Shown here: positions 18,960 to 28,693 of the stretch, piece after piece
How positions within the stretch are numbered: the stretch's first letter is position 1
Layout of the letters: each line of letters opens with the position of its first letter
Source: Halomonas litopenaei
GTDB taxonomy: Bacteria > Pseudomonadota > Gammaproteobacteria > Pseudomonadales > Halomonadaceae
Assembly: GCF_017303055.1 (NCBI RefSeq)
Contig: NZ_JAEKJT010000004.1
Coordinates: 186,001 to 250,000 of the forward strand
Direction of reading: 5' to 3'
DNA: 64,000 nucleotides
Position numbers and translations under genes: made by a program
Notes under the pieces: model-generated
The model's input: only the letters and a program-made list of their open reading frames with translations
Databases searched by the model: none
What the model was told of the DNA's origin: nothing

Positions 18960-19928
18960 ATGACACGTCAAGCGCTGATCGGGGATATCGGCGGCACCAA
19001 CGCGCGCTTTGCGCTGGTGTCGCCGGACCACCCTGCCCCCCACCACATCATGACGCTTCCCTGCGCCGACTATCCGGGAGTGGTCGAGGCCGTTCAGGAC
19101 TACCTGAGCCAAGCAGGTGCCAGCGGCCAGGATGCGCCGAAGGAAGCCTGTCTGGCCTTCGCCTGTCCGGTACACGCCGAACGGGTCAGCATGTCGAACA
19201 ATCACTGGGATTTTCTCAAGAGTGATGTACGACGCGAGCTGGGGCTCGATAACTTCAAGGTCATCAACGACTTCATGGCACAGGCCCTGGGCGTCCCCCA
19301 TGTCGCTGCCGATGAGCTGGTCAGCATTCAGACGGGTGACGAGGTCGAGCATGCCGCGCGCCTGGTGATCGGCCCGGGCACTGGCCTTGGCATGGCGGGC
19401 GTGTTCCCGGCGCGGCGTGCCTGGGTGCCCTTGCCCAATGAGGGCGGACACGCAAGCTTTGCCCCCACGGATGAGCTTGAGCTGGACATCTATCGCCACT
19501 TTCACCGCCGCTACGGGCGGGTCAGCGTGGAGCGCATCCTGTGCGGCCAGGGTCTGCTGGACCTGTACCGCGTGCTGGCCGACATGGACGGCCAGCCGGC
19601 ACTGGCGTCATCTCCGGCGGAGGTGACCAGCGCGGCCAACAGCGGTGACCCTCTGGGGCGTGATACCATCCTGCGCTTTCTCAAGATCCTCGGTGATGTG
19701 TCAGGCGATGCCGCCCTGACCCTGGGAGCCAGAGGGGGCGTCTATCTGTGCGGAGGTATCGTGCCGAGACTGGTGGACTGGCTACCCCACAGTGGTTTTC
19801 TCAGCGCTTTCAGCAGCAAGGGCCGTATGCGCCCCTACAACGAAGCCATCTCCATCCAGGTGGTCAAGGCCCCCTGGACGGGCTTGCTGGGCGCCGCCGA
19901 GGCGCTCCACAACGAGGAGGTCGAATGA
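18960..19928 (+). CDS. glk: Glucokinase
   Basis: Glucokinase phosphorylates glucose with ATP to glucose-6-phosphate, feeding zwf. The 322-residue product starts at 18960 (MTRQALIGDIGGTNARFALV), the usual N-terminal phosphate-binding loop of the Glk family. Other motifs are ACPVHAERVSMSNNHWDF (sugar binding), KVINDFMAQALGVP, IGPGTGLGMAGVF and LPNEGGHASFAPTDE. The frame stays open far upstream into edd, but those residues are non-homologous. Its stop overlaps the yeaD start (ATGA-type coupling). Confidence 0.93.
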   Translation: MTRQALIGDIGGTNARFALVSPDHPAPHHIMTLPCADYPGVVEAVQDYLSQAGASGQDAPKEACLAFACPVHAERVSMSNNHWDFLKSDVRRELGLDNFKVINDFMAQALGVPHVAADELVSIQTGDEVEHAARLVIGPGTGLGMAGVFPARRAWVPLPNEGGHASFAPTDELELDIYRHFHRRYGRVSVERILCGQGLLDLYRVLADMDGQPALASSPAEVTSAANSGDPLGRDTILRFLKILGDVSGDAALTLGARGGVYLCGGIVPRLVDWLPHSGFLSAFSSKGRMRPYNEAISIQVVKAPWTGLLGAAEALHNEEVE

Positions 19929-20974
19929 TTCCGGCAACGCTGCAGAGTTTGATCAATGACGTGCAAGGCCAGGGCCGTATCCACTGGGCCGGTCGTGAGG
20001 TCTGGGTGGCCAACGAGTCCTGGGGGCAGCTGGCGATCTCGCTCCAGGGGGCCCAGGTACTGCACTATCTACCCGCGCCCGACCCCGCGCGAGCCGCAGG
20101 CGCTTCTTCTTCCGCGTCCGACCCCACGCGAGCCGCAGGCGCTTCTTCTTCCGCGTCCAACCCCGCGCGAGCCGCAGGCGCTTCTTCTTCCGCGTCCGGC
20201 CCCGCGTCAGCCGCTGACGGCGGTGTCGATAGCGGTGCGGATGACCCGCTGGTGCCCGGAGGTTGGCTGTGGGTAACGCCGACGCCCCAGCAGGTGCCGG
20301 GTGCCATCCGCGGCGGGATTCCGCTGTGCTGGCCATGGTTTGCCGACGAGAACACGGCGGACGAGTCTGCCGATCGTTCTGGGCCGATGCACGGTCCGGC
20401 GCGCAAGGCTGACTGGCAGCTGGATGCGGTGGATGAGCACGAGGACGGCGTCGAGGTGCATCTGTCGCTGCCTCAGCGACTGCACAGCCAGCTTCATCCC
20501 CGCGCCGTGGTCCAGGCCAACGCCCAGCGCCTGCATGTCGAGCTGATCACCGAGCACCTGGGGGAAACCCCGGTCAAGATGACTGCCGCGCTGCATAGCT
20601 ATCTGGCCGTGGATCAGGTCTTTGCCTGCCGCGTCGAAGGACTGGCTGGCGCCCGCTACCTGGACAAGCTCAAGGGCTTTGCCGAGAGCGAGCAGATCGG
20701 CGAGTTAGGCGTGCGCGAGGGCATTGACCGGATCTACCACTCCAACGCCGAGGTGGTGCTGGATGACGGCCACCGGCGCCTGCGCATCGCTCGTCAGAAC
20801 AGCGACTCCGTGGTGGTGTGGAACCCGGGCGAGTCTCCCAACCCGGACACTCCCCTCGACGCCGCACGTCGCTTCCTGTGTGTGGAATCCGCCAACACCC
20901 GCCTTGACCCGGTGTGGCTGGTACCTGGAGCCCAGCACATGCTCGGCACCACCCTATCATTGGCCAACGACTGA
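19925..20974 (+). CDS. yeaD: Hexose-6-phosphate mutarotase (YeaD family) with a repeat insertion
   Basis: This aldose 1-epimerase-fold enzyme interconverts anomers of glucose-6-phosphate. The 349-residue product starts at 19925, overlapping glk by 4 nt. Family motifs are GGIPLCWPWFADE, LTEHLGETPVKMTAALHSYLAVD (second half read as ITEHLGETPV), GIDRIYHSNAEVVLDDGHR and the C-terminal VVVWNPGESPNPDTPLDAARRFLCVE. Residues about 53-98 are an insertion of three 13-residue repeats (PxRAAGASSSAS) plus a partial fourth. That makes it clearly longer than usual for the family. Placement between glk and a sugar kinase fits anomer supply to glucose-6-phosphate dehydrogenase. Confidence 0.9.
   Translation: MIPATLQSLINDVQGQGRIHWAGREVWVANESWGQLAISLQGAQVLHYLPAPDPARAAGASSSASDPTRAAGASSSASNPARAAGASSSASGPASAADGGVDSGADDPLVPGGWLWVTPTPQQVPGAIRGGIPLCWPWFADENTADESADRSGPMHGPARKADWQLDAVDEHEDGVEVHLSLPQRLHSQLHPRAVVQANAQRLHVELITEHLGETPVKMTAALHSYLAVDQVFACRVEGLAGARYLDKLKGFAESEQIGELGVREGIDRIYHSNAEVVLDDGHRRLRIARQNSDSVVVWNPGESPNPDTPLDAARRFLCVESANTRLDPVWLVPGAQHMLGTTLSLAND
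20081..20220 (+). repeat. In-frame 39-bp tandem repeat inside yeaD
   Basis: Units at 20081-20119, 20120-20158 and 20159-20197 are nearly identical (one or two base differences). A diverged partial unit follows to about 20220. Because 39 is a multiple of three, copy-number change would keep the reading frame. The near-identity at DNA level suggests recent duplication. Confidence 0.9.
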
Positions 20975-20991
20975 TCGCCGAGGAGCCTCCC

Positions 20992-21945
20992 ATGACCCCT
21001 GTGATCGCCTTCGGAGAAGCGCTCGTGGATATGCTGTCCAGCCGGCTGGGCAGCAGCACGCAAGGTCCAGAGACCTTCACGCCCTACGCCGGTGGCGCAC
21101 CGGCCAACGTCTCGGTGGCCTGCGCCCGCCTGGGTCTCACCAGTCGTTTTCTGGGCATGCTGGGAGACGACCACTTCGGTGACTTCATCGCTGCCGAGCT
21201 TCAGCACCACGGTGTCGATATCAGCGGCGTTGCGCGCACGAAAGAGGCCCGCACCGCCCTGGCCTTCGTCTCACGTGATGACCAGGGTGAGCGCACCTTC
21301 GACTTCTATCGGCCGCCTGCCGCTGACCTGCTCTACCGCACGGAACACCTGCCCCAGGGCGTCTTTGCAGAGCCCGCCATCGTGCACCTCTGCAGCAACA
21401 GCCTGACGGATGAGGACATCGCCGAGACCTCGCTGGCCATCACCGAGATGGCCGCGCGAGCAGGCTGCCTGGTCAGTGTGGACGCCAACCTGCGCCATAA
21501 TCTGTGGCCAGATCATCAGATCGACATCGGCCTGGTCACCCGCCTGCTGGACCAGGCGGACCTGATCAAGCTGTCGACCGACGAACTCGACGCCCTGCGT
21601 GGCGATCACCCCCGGGAAGACTGGTTGGCCGAACGACTGGCGGCCGGAGCACGTCTGATCGTGATCACTGATGGTCCCGGCTCGGTGGCAGCCCATACGA
21701 TTCGCGGCGTGACTCACATGACACCGCCAGCGGTGACGGCGGTTGACACCACCGCTGGCGGCGATGCCTTTATCGGCGGCCTGCTGGCGGCCCTTGCCGA
21801 CCACGACTGGCAGCAGCCCGACTGGGCCCAGGACGGCGCCTTTCTTGAGCGCGCCCTGACCCTGGCATGTCGCTGCGGCGCCCATGCCGTGACGCGTCCC
21901 GGTGCGTACTCGGCGCTGCCCCGGCGAGAAGATGTGATCGACTGA
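20992..21945 (+). CDS. PfkB-family carbohydrate kinase, probably fructokinase
   Basis: This 317-residue ribokinase-fold kinase starts at 20992 with GAGGAG 9 nt upstream. Motifs are FGEALVDMLSS, YAGGAPANVSVACARLGL (sugar-binding GG), FYRPPAADLLY, SVDANLRHNLWP, and the catalytic and anion-hole VDTTAGGDAFIGGLLAAL, whose Asp is the base. The FYRxPxAD pattern and the neighbours favour fructokinase, making fructose-6-phosphate. Other PfkB substrates cannot be excluded. It is the last gene of the edd operon, 17 nt after yeaD. No convincing terminator was seen before the convergent gene. Confidence 0.85.
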   Translation: MTPVIAFGEALVDMLSSRLGSSTQGPETFTPYAGGAPANVSVACARLGLTSRFLGMLGDDHFGDFIAAELQHHGVDISGVARTKEARTALAFVSRDDQGERTFDFYRPPAADLLYRTEHLPQGVFAEPAIVHLCSNSLTDEDIAETSLAITEMAARAGCLVSVDANLRHNLWPDHQIDIGLVTRLLDQADLIKLSTDELDALRGDHPREDWLAERLAAGARLIVITDGPGSVAAHTIRGVTHMTPPAVTAVDTTAGGDAFIGGLLAALADHDWQQPDWAQDGAFLERALTLACRCGAHAVTRPGAYSALPRREDVID

Positions 21946-22048
21946 AGCGATCCGCTACGGTGACTGCCCGACTCCGGGGCCGTCGCCTGATGTTCCATGC
22001 GCGCAGCGTAGTGTCACGTCAGCGCATGGATGCAGATGCAGTGTTTGC

Positions 22049-22681
22049 TCAGGCCAGATCCCTGGCCTCGACAAGGTGACGCCCAGCCGGGGCCAGGACG
22101 GCACCGTCGACCAGCGCCTGGGCAATCCTTGATACCGGACTCGGGCGCCACTGCCTGGGCAGCAGCGGCCGCAGCAGACGCGACGCGGCCAGGCCCAGGC
22201 GCTCGCCGCGACGTACCTCGAGGCGCTGGCCATCGATCAAGCCAGGCCGCACTATCGTCAGGCTATTGAAGTCGAGTCCCCCTAGCGCGTCTTCCAGCTC
22301 ACCCTTGACCCGGGAATAGAAGAAGCGTGAGTGGGGGCTGGCGCCCAACGCCGAATTCAGAGAGAAACGCTGGGCCCCTCCAGCTCGCGCCTGGCGGGCG
22401 AACCACAGCGGTAGTTCCAGATCGACCCAGCGAAAGGCGTCGCGAGATCCTGCCGCCTTGAGGGTGGTACCCAGGGCGCAGATGACGGCGTCGACGTGCC
22501 ACCGTTCACCGCCTTGTTCGAGCTGGGCAAAGTCCACGACAGGACTCGTCAGGCAGGAGTGCTCGCGCTGCAGCGGTCTACGCACCGGCGCCACCACGGC
22601 ACTGACCTGCGGATGATCCAGCAGCCTGCTCAGCACCTCCTGCCCCACCAGTCCCGTCGCTCCCAGTAACAGCACCTTCAT
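22049..22681 (-). CDS. NAD(P)H-binding short-chain oxidoreductase-like protein
   Basis: A 210-residue atypical SDR of the NAD(P)-binding/epimerase type (HTATIP2/YbjT-like). The start is 22681, with GGAGG 7 nt upstream, giving MKVLLLGATGLVGQEVLSRLL. That is a Rossmann GATGxxG loop. DAVICALGTTLKAAGS and YSRVKGELEDAL (YxxxK active site) follow. Substrate unknown. It lies between the convergent edd operon and the eda terminator and shows no evident role in sugar metabolism. Confidence 0.82.
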   Translation of the reverse strand: MKVLLLGATGLVGQEVLSRLLDHPQVSAVVAPVRRPLQREHSCLTSPVVDFAQLEQGGERWHVDAVICALGTTLKAAGSRDAFRWVDLELPLWFARQARAGGAQRFSLNSALGASPHSRFFYSRVKGELEDALGGLDFNSLTIVRPGLIDGQRLEVRRGERLGLAASRLLRPLLPRQWRPSPVSRIAQALVDGAVLAPAGRHLVEARDLA

Positions 22682-22792
22682 GTCGCCGCCTCCGCCGCGT
22701 TGAGAATGCCCTGCATCTTGCCATGCCGGGACGATATCCGAAGCCATATCCGTGGCTATAGCGACATTGTGTGGACGAGCTCACGACGAAGC

Positions 22793-22819
22793 AAAAAAAA
22801 TCCGGCCAGAGGCCGGATC
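22793..22819 (-). terminator. Intrinsic terminator of the zwf-pgl-eda operon
   Basis: On the minus strand ATCCGGCC pairs with GGCCGGAT around a 3-nt loop and is followed by an uninterrupted run of about eight T. It lies about 58 nt after the eda stop. Confidence 0.93.
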
Positions 22820-22876
22820 AAGGACAGCACCAGCTGTCGAGAGAGAGCACATGGATCATCATCCAGTGCAGAGAGC

Positions 22877-23539
22877 TCAGTGGTGGAAGCGGTCAGCGGC
22901 TTCCTTGGCCAGGGCGCGAATGGCATCCCAGTCACCGGCATCGACCAGCGACTTCGGCGTCAGCCAGGAACCGCCAACGCACATCACATTCGGCAGTGCC
23001 AGATACTCGGAGGCATTGCCCAGATTGATGCCGCCGGTAGGACAGAAGCGCGCTTCGCCGATCGGGCCACCGAAGGCCTTGAGCGCCTTGACGCCTCCGC
23101 TGGCCTCCGCCGGAAAGAACTTGAAACGACGGTAGCCATACTGCCAGCCGGTCATCAGCTCGGAGATGGTGGCGACACCGGGCAGCATGGGCACCGGGCT
23201 TTCCACGCCATAGCGATACAGTGCATCCGTGGCGCCGGGGGTGACCACAAAATCCGCACCGGCCTGCTCGACCTGACGATACTGGGCCGGGGTCAACACC
23301 GTTCCGGCGGCGATGCTGGCCTGAGGCAGTGCCTTCTTGAGGCGCGCGATGGCCTCGATGGCGCAATCCGTGCGCAGGGTGACTTCCAGCACGCTGAGAC
23401 CACCTTCCACCAACGCACGCCCCATCGGCACAGCATCCTCGATGCGGTCGATGACGATGACGGGAATGACCTCTGCCTTGAGGCAGATGCTGTCCAGTTC
23501 AGTGGTACGAGTGGAGGGAAGCTGTTTTTCAATGGTCAT
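22877..23539 (-). CDS. eda: 2-dehydro-3-deoxy-6-phosphogluconate (KDPG) aldolase
   Basis: Eda cleaves KDPG into pyruvate and glyceraldehyde-3-phosphate, completing the Entner-Doudoroff pathway. The 220-residue class I aldolase shows the catalytic Glu in SVLEVTLRT, the phosphate-binding FVVTPGATDALY, the Schiff-base Lys in YRRFKFFPAEASGG and the C-terminal CPTGGINLGNASEYL. It follows pgl after 15 nt and is the last gene of the zwf operon, ahead of a strong terminator. Confidence 0.96.
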   Translation of the reverse strand: MTIEKQLPSTRTTELDSICLKAEVIPVIVIDRIEDAVPMGRALVEGGLSVLEVTLRTDCAIEAIARLKKALPQASIAAGTVLTPAQYRQVEQAGADFVVTPGATDALYRYGVESPVPMLPGVATISELMTGWQYGYRRFKFFPAEASGGVKALKAFGGPIGEARFCPTGGINLGNASEYLALPNVMCVGGSWLTPKSLVDAGDWDAIRALAKEAADRFHH

Positions 23540-23554
23540 GAGTGACTCCAGAAT

Positions 23555-24238
23555 TCAGGGTGCCCAGTAGACGGCCAGCGGGCAGCTCAGGAAGGCGCGG
23601 ATGGGCAGTTCCCGCACGTCGTCTCCGGCCATGGCGGAGGCCAGCACCGAACGCTTGTCGTCGCCGGTAAGATGCAGCACGTGGCGACGTGCATGGTGCA
23701 GTCGCTCGGCACTGAGGGTGATGCGAGCCTGAGGCTGACTGGGGGTGCGCACCGCCACGGTCAGCGCATCGGTGCTCAGGGCCAGGTCCAGCTCGCGGCT
23801 ATCGGGGAACAGCGACGCGGTGTGCCCATCACCGCCCATGCCGAGGATGACCACCGACGCCGGCCAGGACAGACCGGCCAGCCGCTCGGCCACCTCTTCA
23901 GCGCCCTGCTCCGGGGTGGCATGGTCTGTCGTCAGCGGCACGAAGTTGGCGCTTTGAGCGTGATTGACCAGCAGATGTTCACGCACCAGACGGGCATTGG
24001 CGTCATCTGCATCAGCTGCGACCCAACGTTCATCAGCCAGCGTCACGTCCACTCGTTGCCACTCCAGCGACTGTCGCGACAGCGCATGAAAGAAGGGCAC
24101 CGGAGTCGAGCCCCCGGAGACCACCAGCAGAGCCCGCTGCTGCACCGCCAGGTCTTCACGCAACGCCGCCGCCACACTTTCGGCCAGCTGATGGGCCAGT
24201 TGCTCGCGCGGCGACAACTCGGAACCTTGTGCACTCAT
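23555..24238 (-). CDS. pgl: 6-phosphogluconolactonase
   Basis: Pgl hydrolyses 6-phosphogluconolactone to 6-phosphogluconate. The 227-residue product starts at 24238, one base after the zwf stop, with GAGGA inside the zwf end. The frame extends further upstream into zwf without homology. Motifs include LVVSGGSTPVPFFHAL, VTLADERWV, GMGGDGHTASLFPDS and ARITLSAERLHHARRHVLH. These are characteristic of the NagB/DevB-type lactonase. Confidence 0.95.
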   Translation of the reverse strand: MSAQGSELSPREQLAHQLAESVAAALREDLAVQQRALLVVSGGSTPVPFFHALSRQSLEWQRVDVTLADERWVAADADDANARLVREHLLVNHAQSANFVPLTTDHATPEQGAEEVAERLAGLSWPASVVILGMGGDGHTASLFPDSRELDLALSTDALTVAVRTPSQPQARITLSAERLHHARRHVLHLTGDDKRSVLASAMAGDDVRELPIRAFLSCPLAVYWAP

Positions 24239-24239
24239 A

Positions 24240-25739
<1,500 letters not shown>

Positions 25740-25817
25740 AACCGTCCTCGTGTGCTGGTAGACTCCTGACGGGCGGGGCCAAGGCATCTAATGGCTGAGT
25801 GACTCGCCGCAGGGATA

Positions 25818-25829
25818 TCTAAGTTTACA
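25818..25829 (-). promoter_or_regulatory. Candidate HexR operator, zwf side
   Basis: The minus strand reads TGTAAACTTAGA, matching the box at 25871-25882 at 11 of 12 positions but in the opposite direction. The 11-bp segments TAAGTTTACAA (25820-25830) and TTGTAAACTTA (25870-25880) are exact inverted copies with 39 bp between them. Confidence 0.55.
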
Positions 25830-25870
25830 AAAAAATAGTCGAAATTCCGCGGCGAGTACACACAATATTT

Positions 25871-25882
25871 TGTAAACTTACA
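25871..25882 (+). promoter_or_regulatory. Candidate HexR operator in the zwf-hexR gap
   Basis: TGTAAACTTACA lies within the wider inverted repeat ATTTTGT-N8-ACAAAAT (25867-25888). This also satisfies the TTGT-N8-ACAA pattern described for Pseudomonas HexR. It is about 130 nt from the zwf start and 200 nt from the hexR start. Confidence 0.65.
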
Positions 25883-26080
25883 CAAAATTTGAGCTCGCTG
25901 CGCTTATACATTCGGTGTACATTGCGGGGACATCGAATGTGGATTGGATGTCGTCGGCGAGACAGCTAGGATAGCTGGCATTGTGTAGTTAAATCACCAC
26001 ATCCCCTGAGGGAGTCGCCCTGGCTACCCCTTCACCCCACCGTCCCATTCACCCACGCCGCTACGGAGCCACTGCCGACC

Positions 26081-26938
26081 ATGGTTCGCCACGATCTTAT
26101 CGAACGCATCCGCGCCCGCCTGGACGAGCTGAATCGCTCCGAACGCAAGGTCGCCGATGTCATTCTGGCCGACCCTGCCGCCGCGACCGGCATGAGTATC
26201 GCCAGTTTGGCTCAAGCCGCATCGGTCAGCGAGCCTACCGTCAATCGCTTCTGTCGCAACTTCGACGCCAAGGGCTACCCGGACTTCAAGATTCAGCTGG
26301 CCCAGAGTCTGGCAGGGGGCACCCCCTATGTCAGCCAGGCAGTGGAACCCGATGACAGCGCCGAGGCCTACACCGGCAAGATTTTCGGTGCCACCATCGC
26401 CGCACTCGATCTCGCCAGCCGCGAGGTCTCGCCCGAACGTATCGACCGCATGGTCGACTATCTGATCCAGGCCAAGCAAATCCATTTCTTCGGCCTTGGC
26501 GCCTCCGGGGCCGTCGCCCAGGATGCTCAGCACAAGTTCTTCCGCTTCAACCTCCCGGTCAGCGCCTACGTCGATGTGCTGATGCAGCGTATGGTGGCCT
26601 CGGCCTGCCACACCGGGGACGTCGTGGTGGTACTGTCCTACACGGGACGAACGCGAGAACTGGTCGATATCGCCGCCATCGCGCGGGAACATGGTGCCGT
26701 GGTGCTGGGCATCACCGCCCCGGATTCTCCCCTGGCTCGTCAGTGCACCGAAACCCTGACGGTCAGCGCCCCGGAAGACACCGATCATTACATGCCCATG
26801 ACGTCGAGGATGGTGCAGCTCGCCCTGATCGACGTCCTCGCCACCGGGGTCACACTGCGACGCGGCGAGGACTTCCTTCACCACCTCAAGAAGATCAAGG
26901 ACAGTCTGCGCAGCACTCGCTACAGCGTGGACGACTGA
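26081..26938 (+). CDS. hexR: HexR-type transcriptional regulator (RpiR family)
   Basis: HexR represses glucose-catabolic genes and is released by KDPG. The 285-residue protein has an N-terminal RpiR helix-turn-helix (about 1-77: [24 protein letters not shown] and [13 protein letters not shown]). Its SIS sugar-phosphate domain is at about 125-255 ([38 protein letters not shown]). It is divergent from zwf, the normal place for hexR in Pseudomonas and relatives. The ribosome-binding site is weak (GGAG 11 nt upstream). Confidence 0.92.
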   Translation: MVRHDLIERIRARLDELNRSERKVADVILADPAAATGMSIASLAQAASVSEPTVNRFCRNFDAKGYPDFKIQLAQSLAGGTPYVSQAVEPDDSAEAYTGKIFGATIAALDLASREVSPERIDRMVDYLIQAKQIHFFGLGASGAVAQDAQHKFFRFNLPVSAYVDVLMQRMVASACHTGDVVVVLSYTGRTRELVDIAAIAREHGAVVLGITAPDSPLARQCTETLTVSAPEDTDHYMPMTSRMVQLALIDVLATGVTLRRGEDFLHHLKKIKDSLRSTRYSVDD

Positions 26939-27062
26939 GTCGAGCCGCTGTCGCGGCATGCAGCTTGCCTCAAAGGGGTATTGGCACAACAATAGGCGCC
27001 CTGCCCCGCGGGAATGCCCTCGCGATGGCTGACCATGCACCTCATTGCTCAAAGGCTGCCCC

Positions 27063-27938
27063 ATGCGCTCACTTGCTTCGCTGACGTCGTTGCTGGCTAT
27101 CGCCACCGCCGGCCTGATTGGCCTGCCCTCCGTCGCCGCCGCGGACACCTTCCGCTTTACCGCCATTCCCGACGAAGACGAGTCGCGCCTGGTTGAGCGT
27201 TTTTCCAAGGTAGCCGACTATCTCTCCGACACCCTTGAGGTGGACGTGGAGTATGTGCCCGTCAAGTCCTACGGCGCCGCCGTCACGGCCTTCCGCAACG
27301 ATCAGGTGCAGCTGGCCTGGTTCGGCGGACTTTCCGGGGTACAGGCACGACGCCTGGTACCTGGCTCCCAGGCCCTGGCCCAGGGCGTCGAAGACGCGGC
27401 CTTCGAAACCTATTTTCTGGCCCACGCCAGCACCGGCCTGGAACCCGCTGATACGCTCCCGGACAGCATCGAAGGCAAGACCTTCACCTTCGGCGCCAAG
27501 ACGTCCACGTCAGGCCGCCTGATGCCCGAGCACTACCTGCGCGAGCGCTTTGATGCCGCCCCGGAAGAGCTGTTTACCCGGGTAGGCTTCTCCGGTGACC
27601 ATTCGCGCACGATTGCGCTGGTAGAAGCTGGCACCTACGACATCGGTGCGGTCAACTTCAAGGTCTGGGACGCGGCGCTGGCCAACGGCGACGTGGATAC
27701 GGACAAGGTCGACGTGATCTGGTCCACACCCAGCTACCCGGACTACCAGTGGACCCTGCGCGGCGACGCCGATGAGACGTTTGGCGCAGGCTTCACCGAC
27801 AGAGTGCGCCAGGCACTGCTGAGCATGGATGATCCTGAGCTGCTCGAGAGTTTCCCGCGCTCAGGCTTTATTCCTGCCGACAACGACATGTACGCCCCCA
27901 TCGAGAGCGTCGCCGAGAACCTCGGCCTGCTGCGCTGA
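27063..27938 (+). CDS. PhnD-family ABC transporter periplasmic binding protein
   Basis: A 291-residue periplasmic solute-binding protein. The start is 27063 (AAAGG upstream), giving a Sec signal that ends SVAAA. The mature protein begins DTFRFTAIPDEDESRLVERF and has YVPVKSYGAAVTAFRNDQVQLAWFGGLSGVQARRL, the hallmark of the PhnD/phosphonate-type family. Related proteins in pseudomonads are often annotated as a putative selenate/oxyanion importer, so phosphonate, phosphite and other oxyanions are all possible. It is coupled to the ATPase gene through a TGATG junction. The hexR-to-start gap holds only a short GC hairpin (26944-26957). Confidence 0.85.
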   Translation: MRSLASLTSLLAIATAGLIGLPSVAAADTFRFTAIPDEDESRLVERFSKVADYLSDTLEVDVEYVPVKSYGAAVTAFRNDQVQLAWFGGLSGVQARRLVPGSQALAQGVEDAAFETYFLAHASTGLEPADTLPDSIEGKTFTFGAKTSTSGRLMPEHYLRERFDAAPEELFTRVGFSGDHSRTIALVEAGTYDIGAVNFKVWDAALANGDVDTDKVDVIWSTPSYPDYQWTLRGDADETFGAGFTDRVRQALLSMDDPELLESFPRSGFIPADNDMYAPIESVAENLGLLR

Positions 27939-28693
27939 TGTCACAAGGCCCCAAAGACACTGCCTCGATGTCCGAGGCAGTGGACTTCACTGGCCTGAGC
28001 CTTGACGGCGAGGATCTCGGTCACGGACAGCAGATCGTGTTAAGGGATGTCCGGCTGCGATTGGAGCCAGGCCAACGAGTGGCGCTGCTCGGGGAGAGCG
28101 GCGCCGGCAAGTCCACCCTGCTGGCCACCTTGCGTCAGCGTCTGGGAGCGCACGCTGCCTGGTGTCCACAACACCATGGTCTGGTGCCCCAGCTCTCGGT
28201 CTACCACAACGTCTATATGGGACGACTGGAGCACCACTCGGCGCTGGCGAACCTGTGGAACCTGGTGCGGCCACTGGCCAGCTGCTGGAAGGACATCACC
28301 GCGCTGTGCCAAGCGCTAGGCCTCGACGGACTCGCCCGACGACCGGTGGGCCGCCTTTCCGGCGGCCAGCGCCAGCGCGTGGCCATCGCCCGGGCCCTCT
28401 ACCAGCAGCGGCCGGTGTTCATTGGTGACGAGCCCGTCGCCAGCGTCGACCCTCATCAAGCCATGTCCCTGCTGGACCGGATTGACGCCCAGCACACCAC
28501 GACGGTCATGGCGCTGCACCAGCGGGAACTGGCCCTGAGCCACTTTGACCGGGTCTGGGGCTTGGCTGACGGGCGACTTGTGCTGGATGCCCCCAGCCAT
28601 AACCTGAGCCTTGCCGACCTGGACGCACTGTATCCCAGTGCGACGGCTGCGCCTGACGCGTCCGCCATCACCAGTGAGTCAGCGATCCCATGA
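27938..28693 (+). CDS. PhnC-type ABC transporter ATP-binding protein
   Basis: A 251-residue ATPase energising the adjacent importer. Walker A is GESGAGKST near residue 52, the Q-loop region is WCPQHHGLVPQLSVYHNVYMG, the signature is LSGGQRQRVAIARAL and Walker B is VFIGDEPVASVD. A switch His lies in VMALHQ. The start shares its A with the upstream stop codon, and its end overlaps the permease start by 4 nt. Confidence 0.88.
   Translation: MSQGPKDTASMSEAVDFTGLSLDGEDLGHGQQIVLRDVRLRLEPGQRVALLGESGAGKSTLLATLRQRLGAHAAWCPQHHGLVPQLSVYHNVYMGRLEHHSALANLWNLVRPLASCWKDITALCQALGLDGLARRPVGRLSGGQRQRVAIARALYQQRPVFIGDEPVASVDPHQAMSLLDRIDAQHTTTVMALHQRELALSHFDRVWGLADGRLVLDAPSHNLSLADLDALYPSATAAPDASAITSESAIP

Noticed and set aside
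26024-27208. Minus-strand open frame of about 390 codons over hexR and phnD-like genes
   Set aside because: Shadow of two well supported genes; no ribosome-binding site and no recognisable motif.
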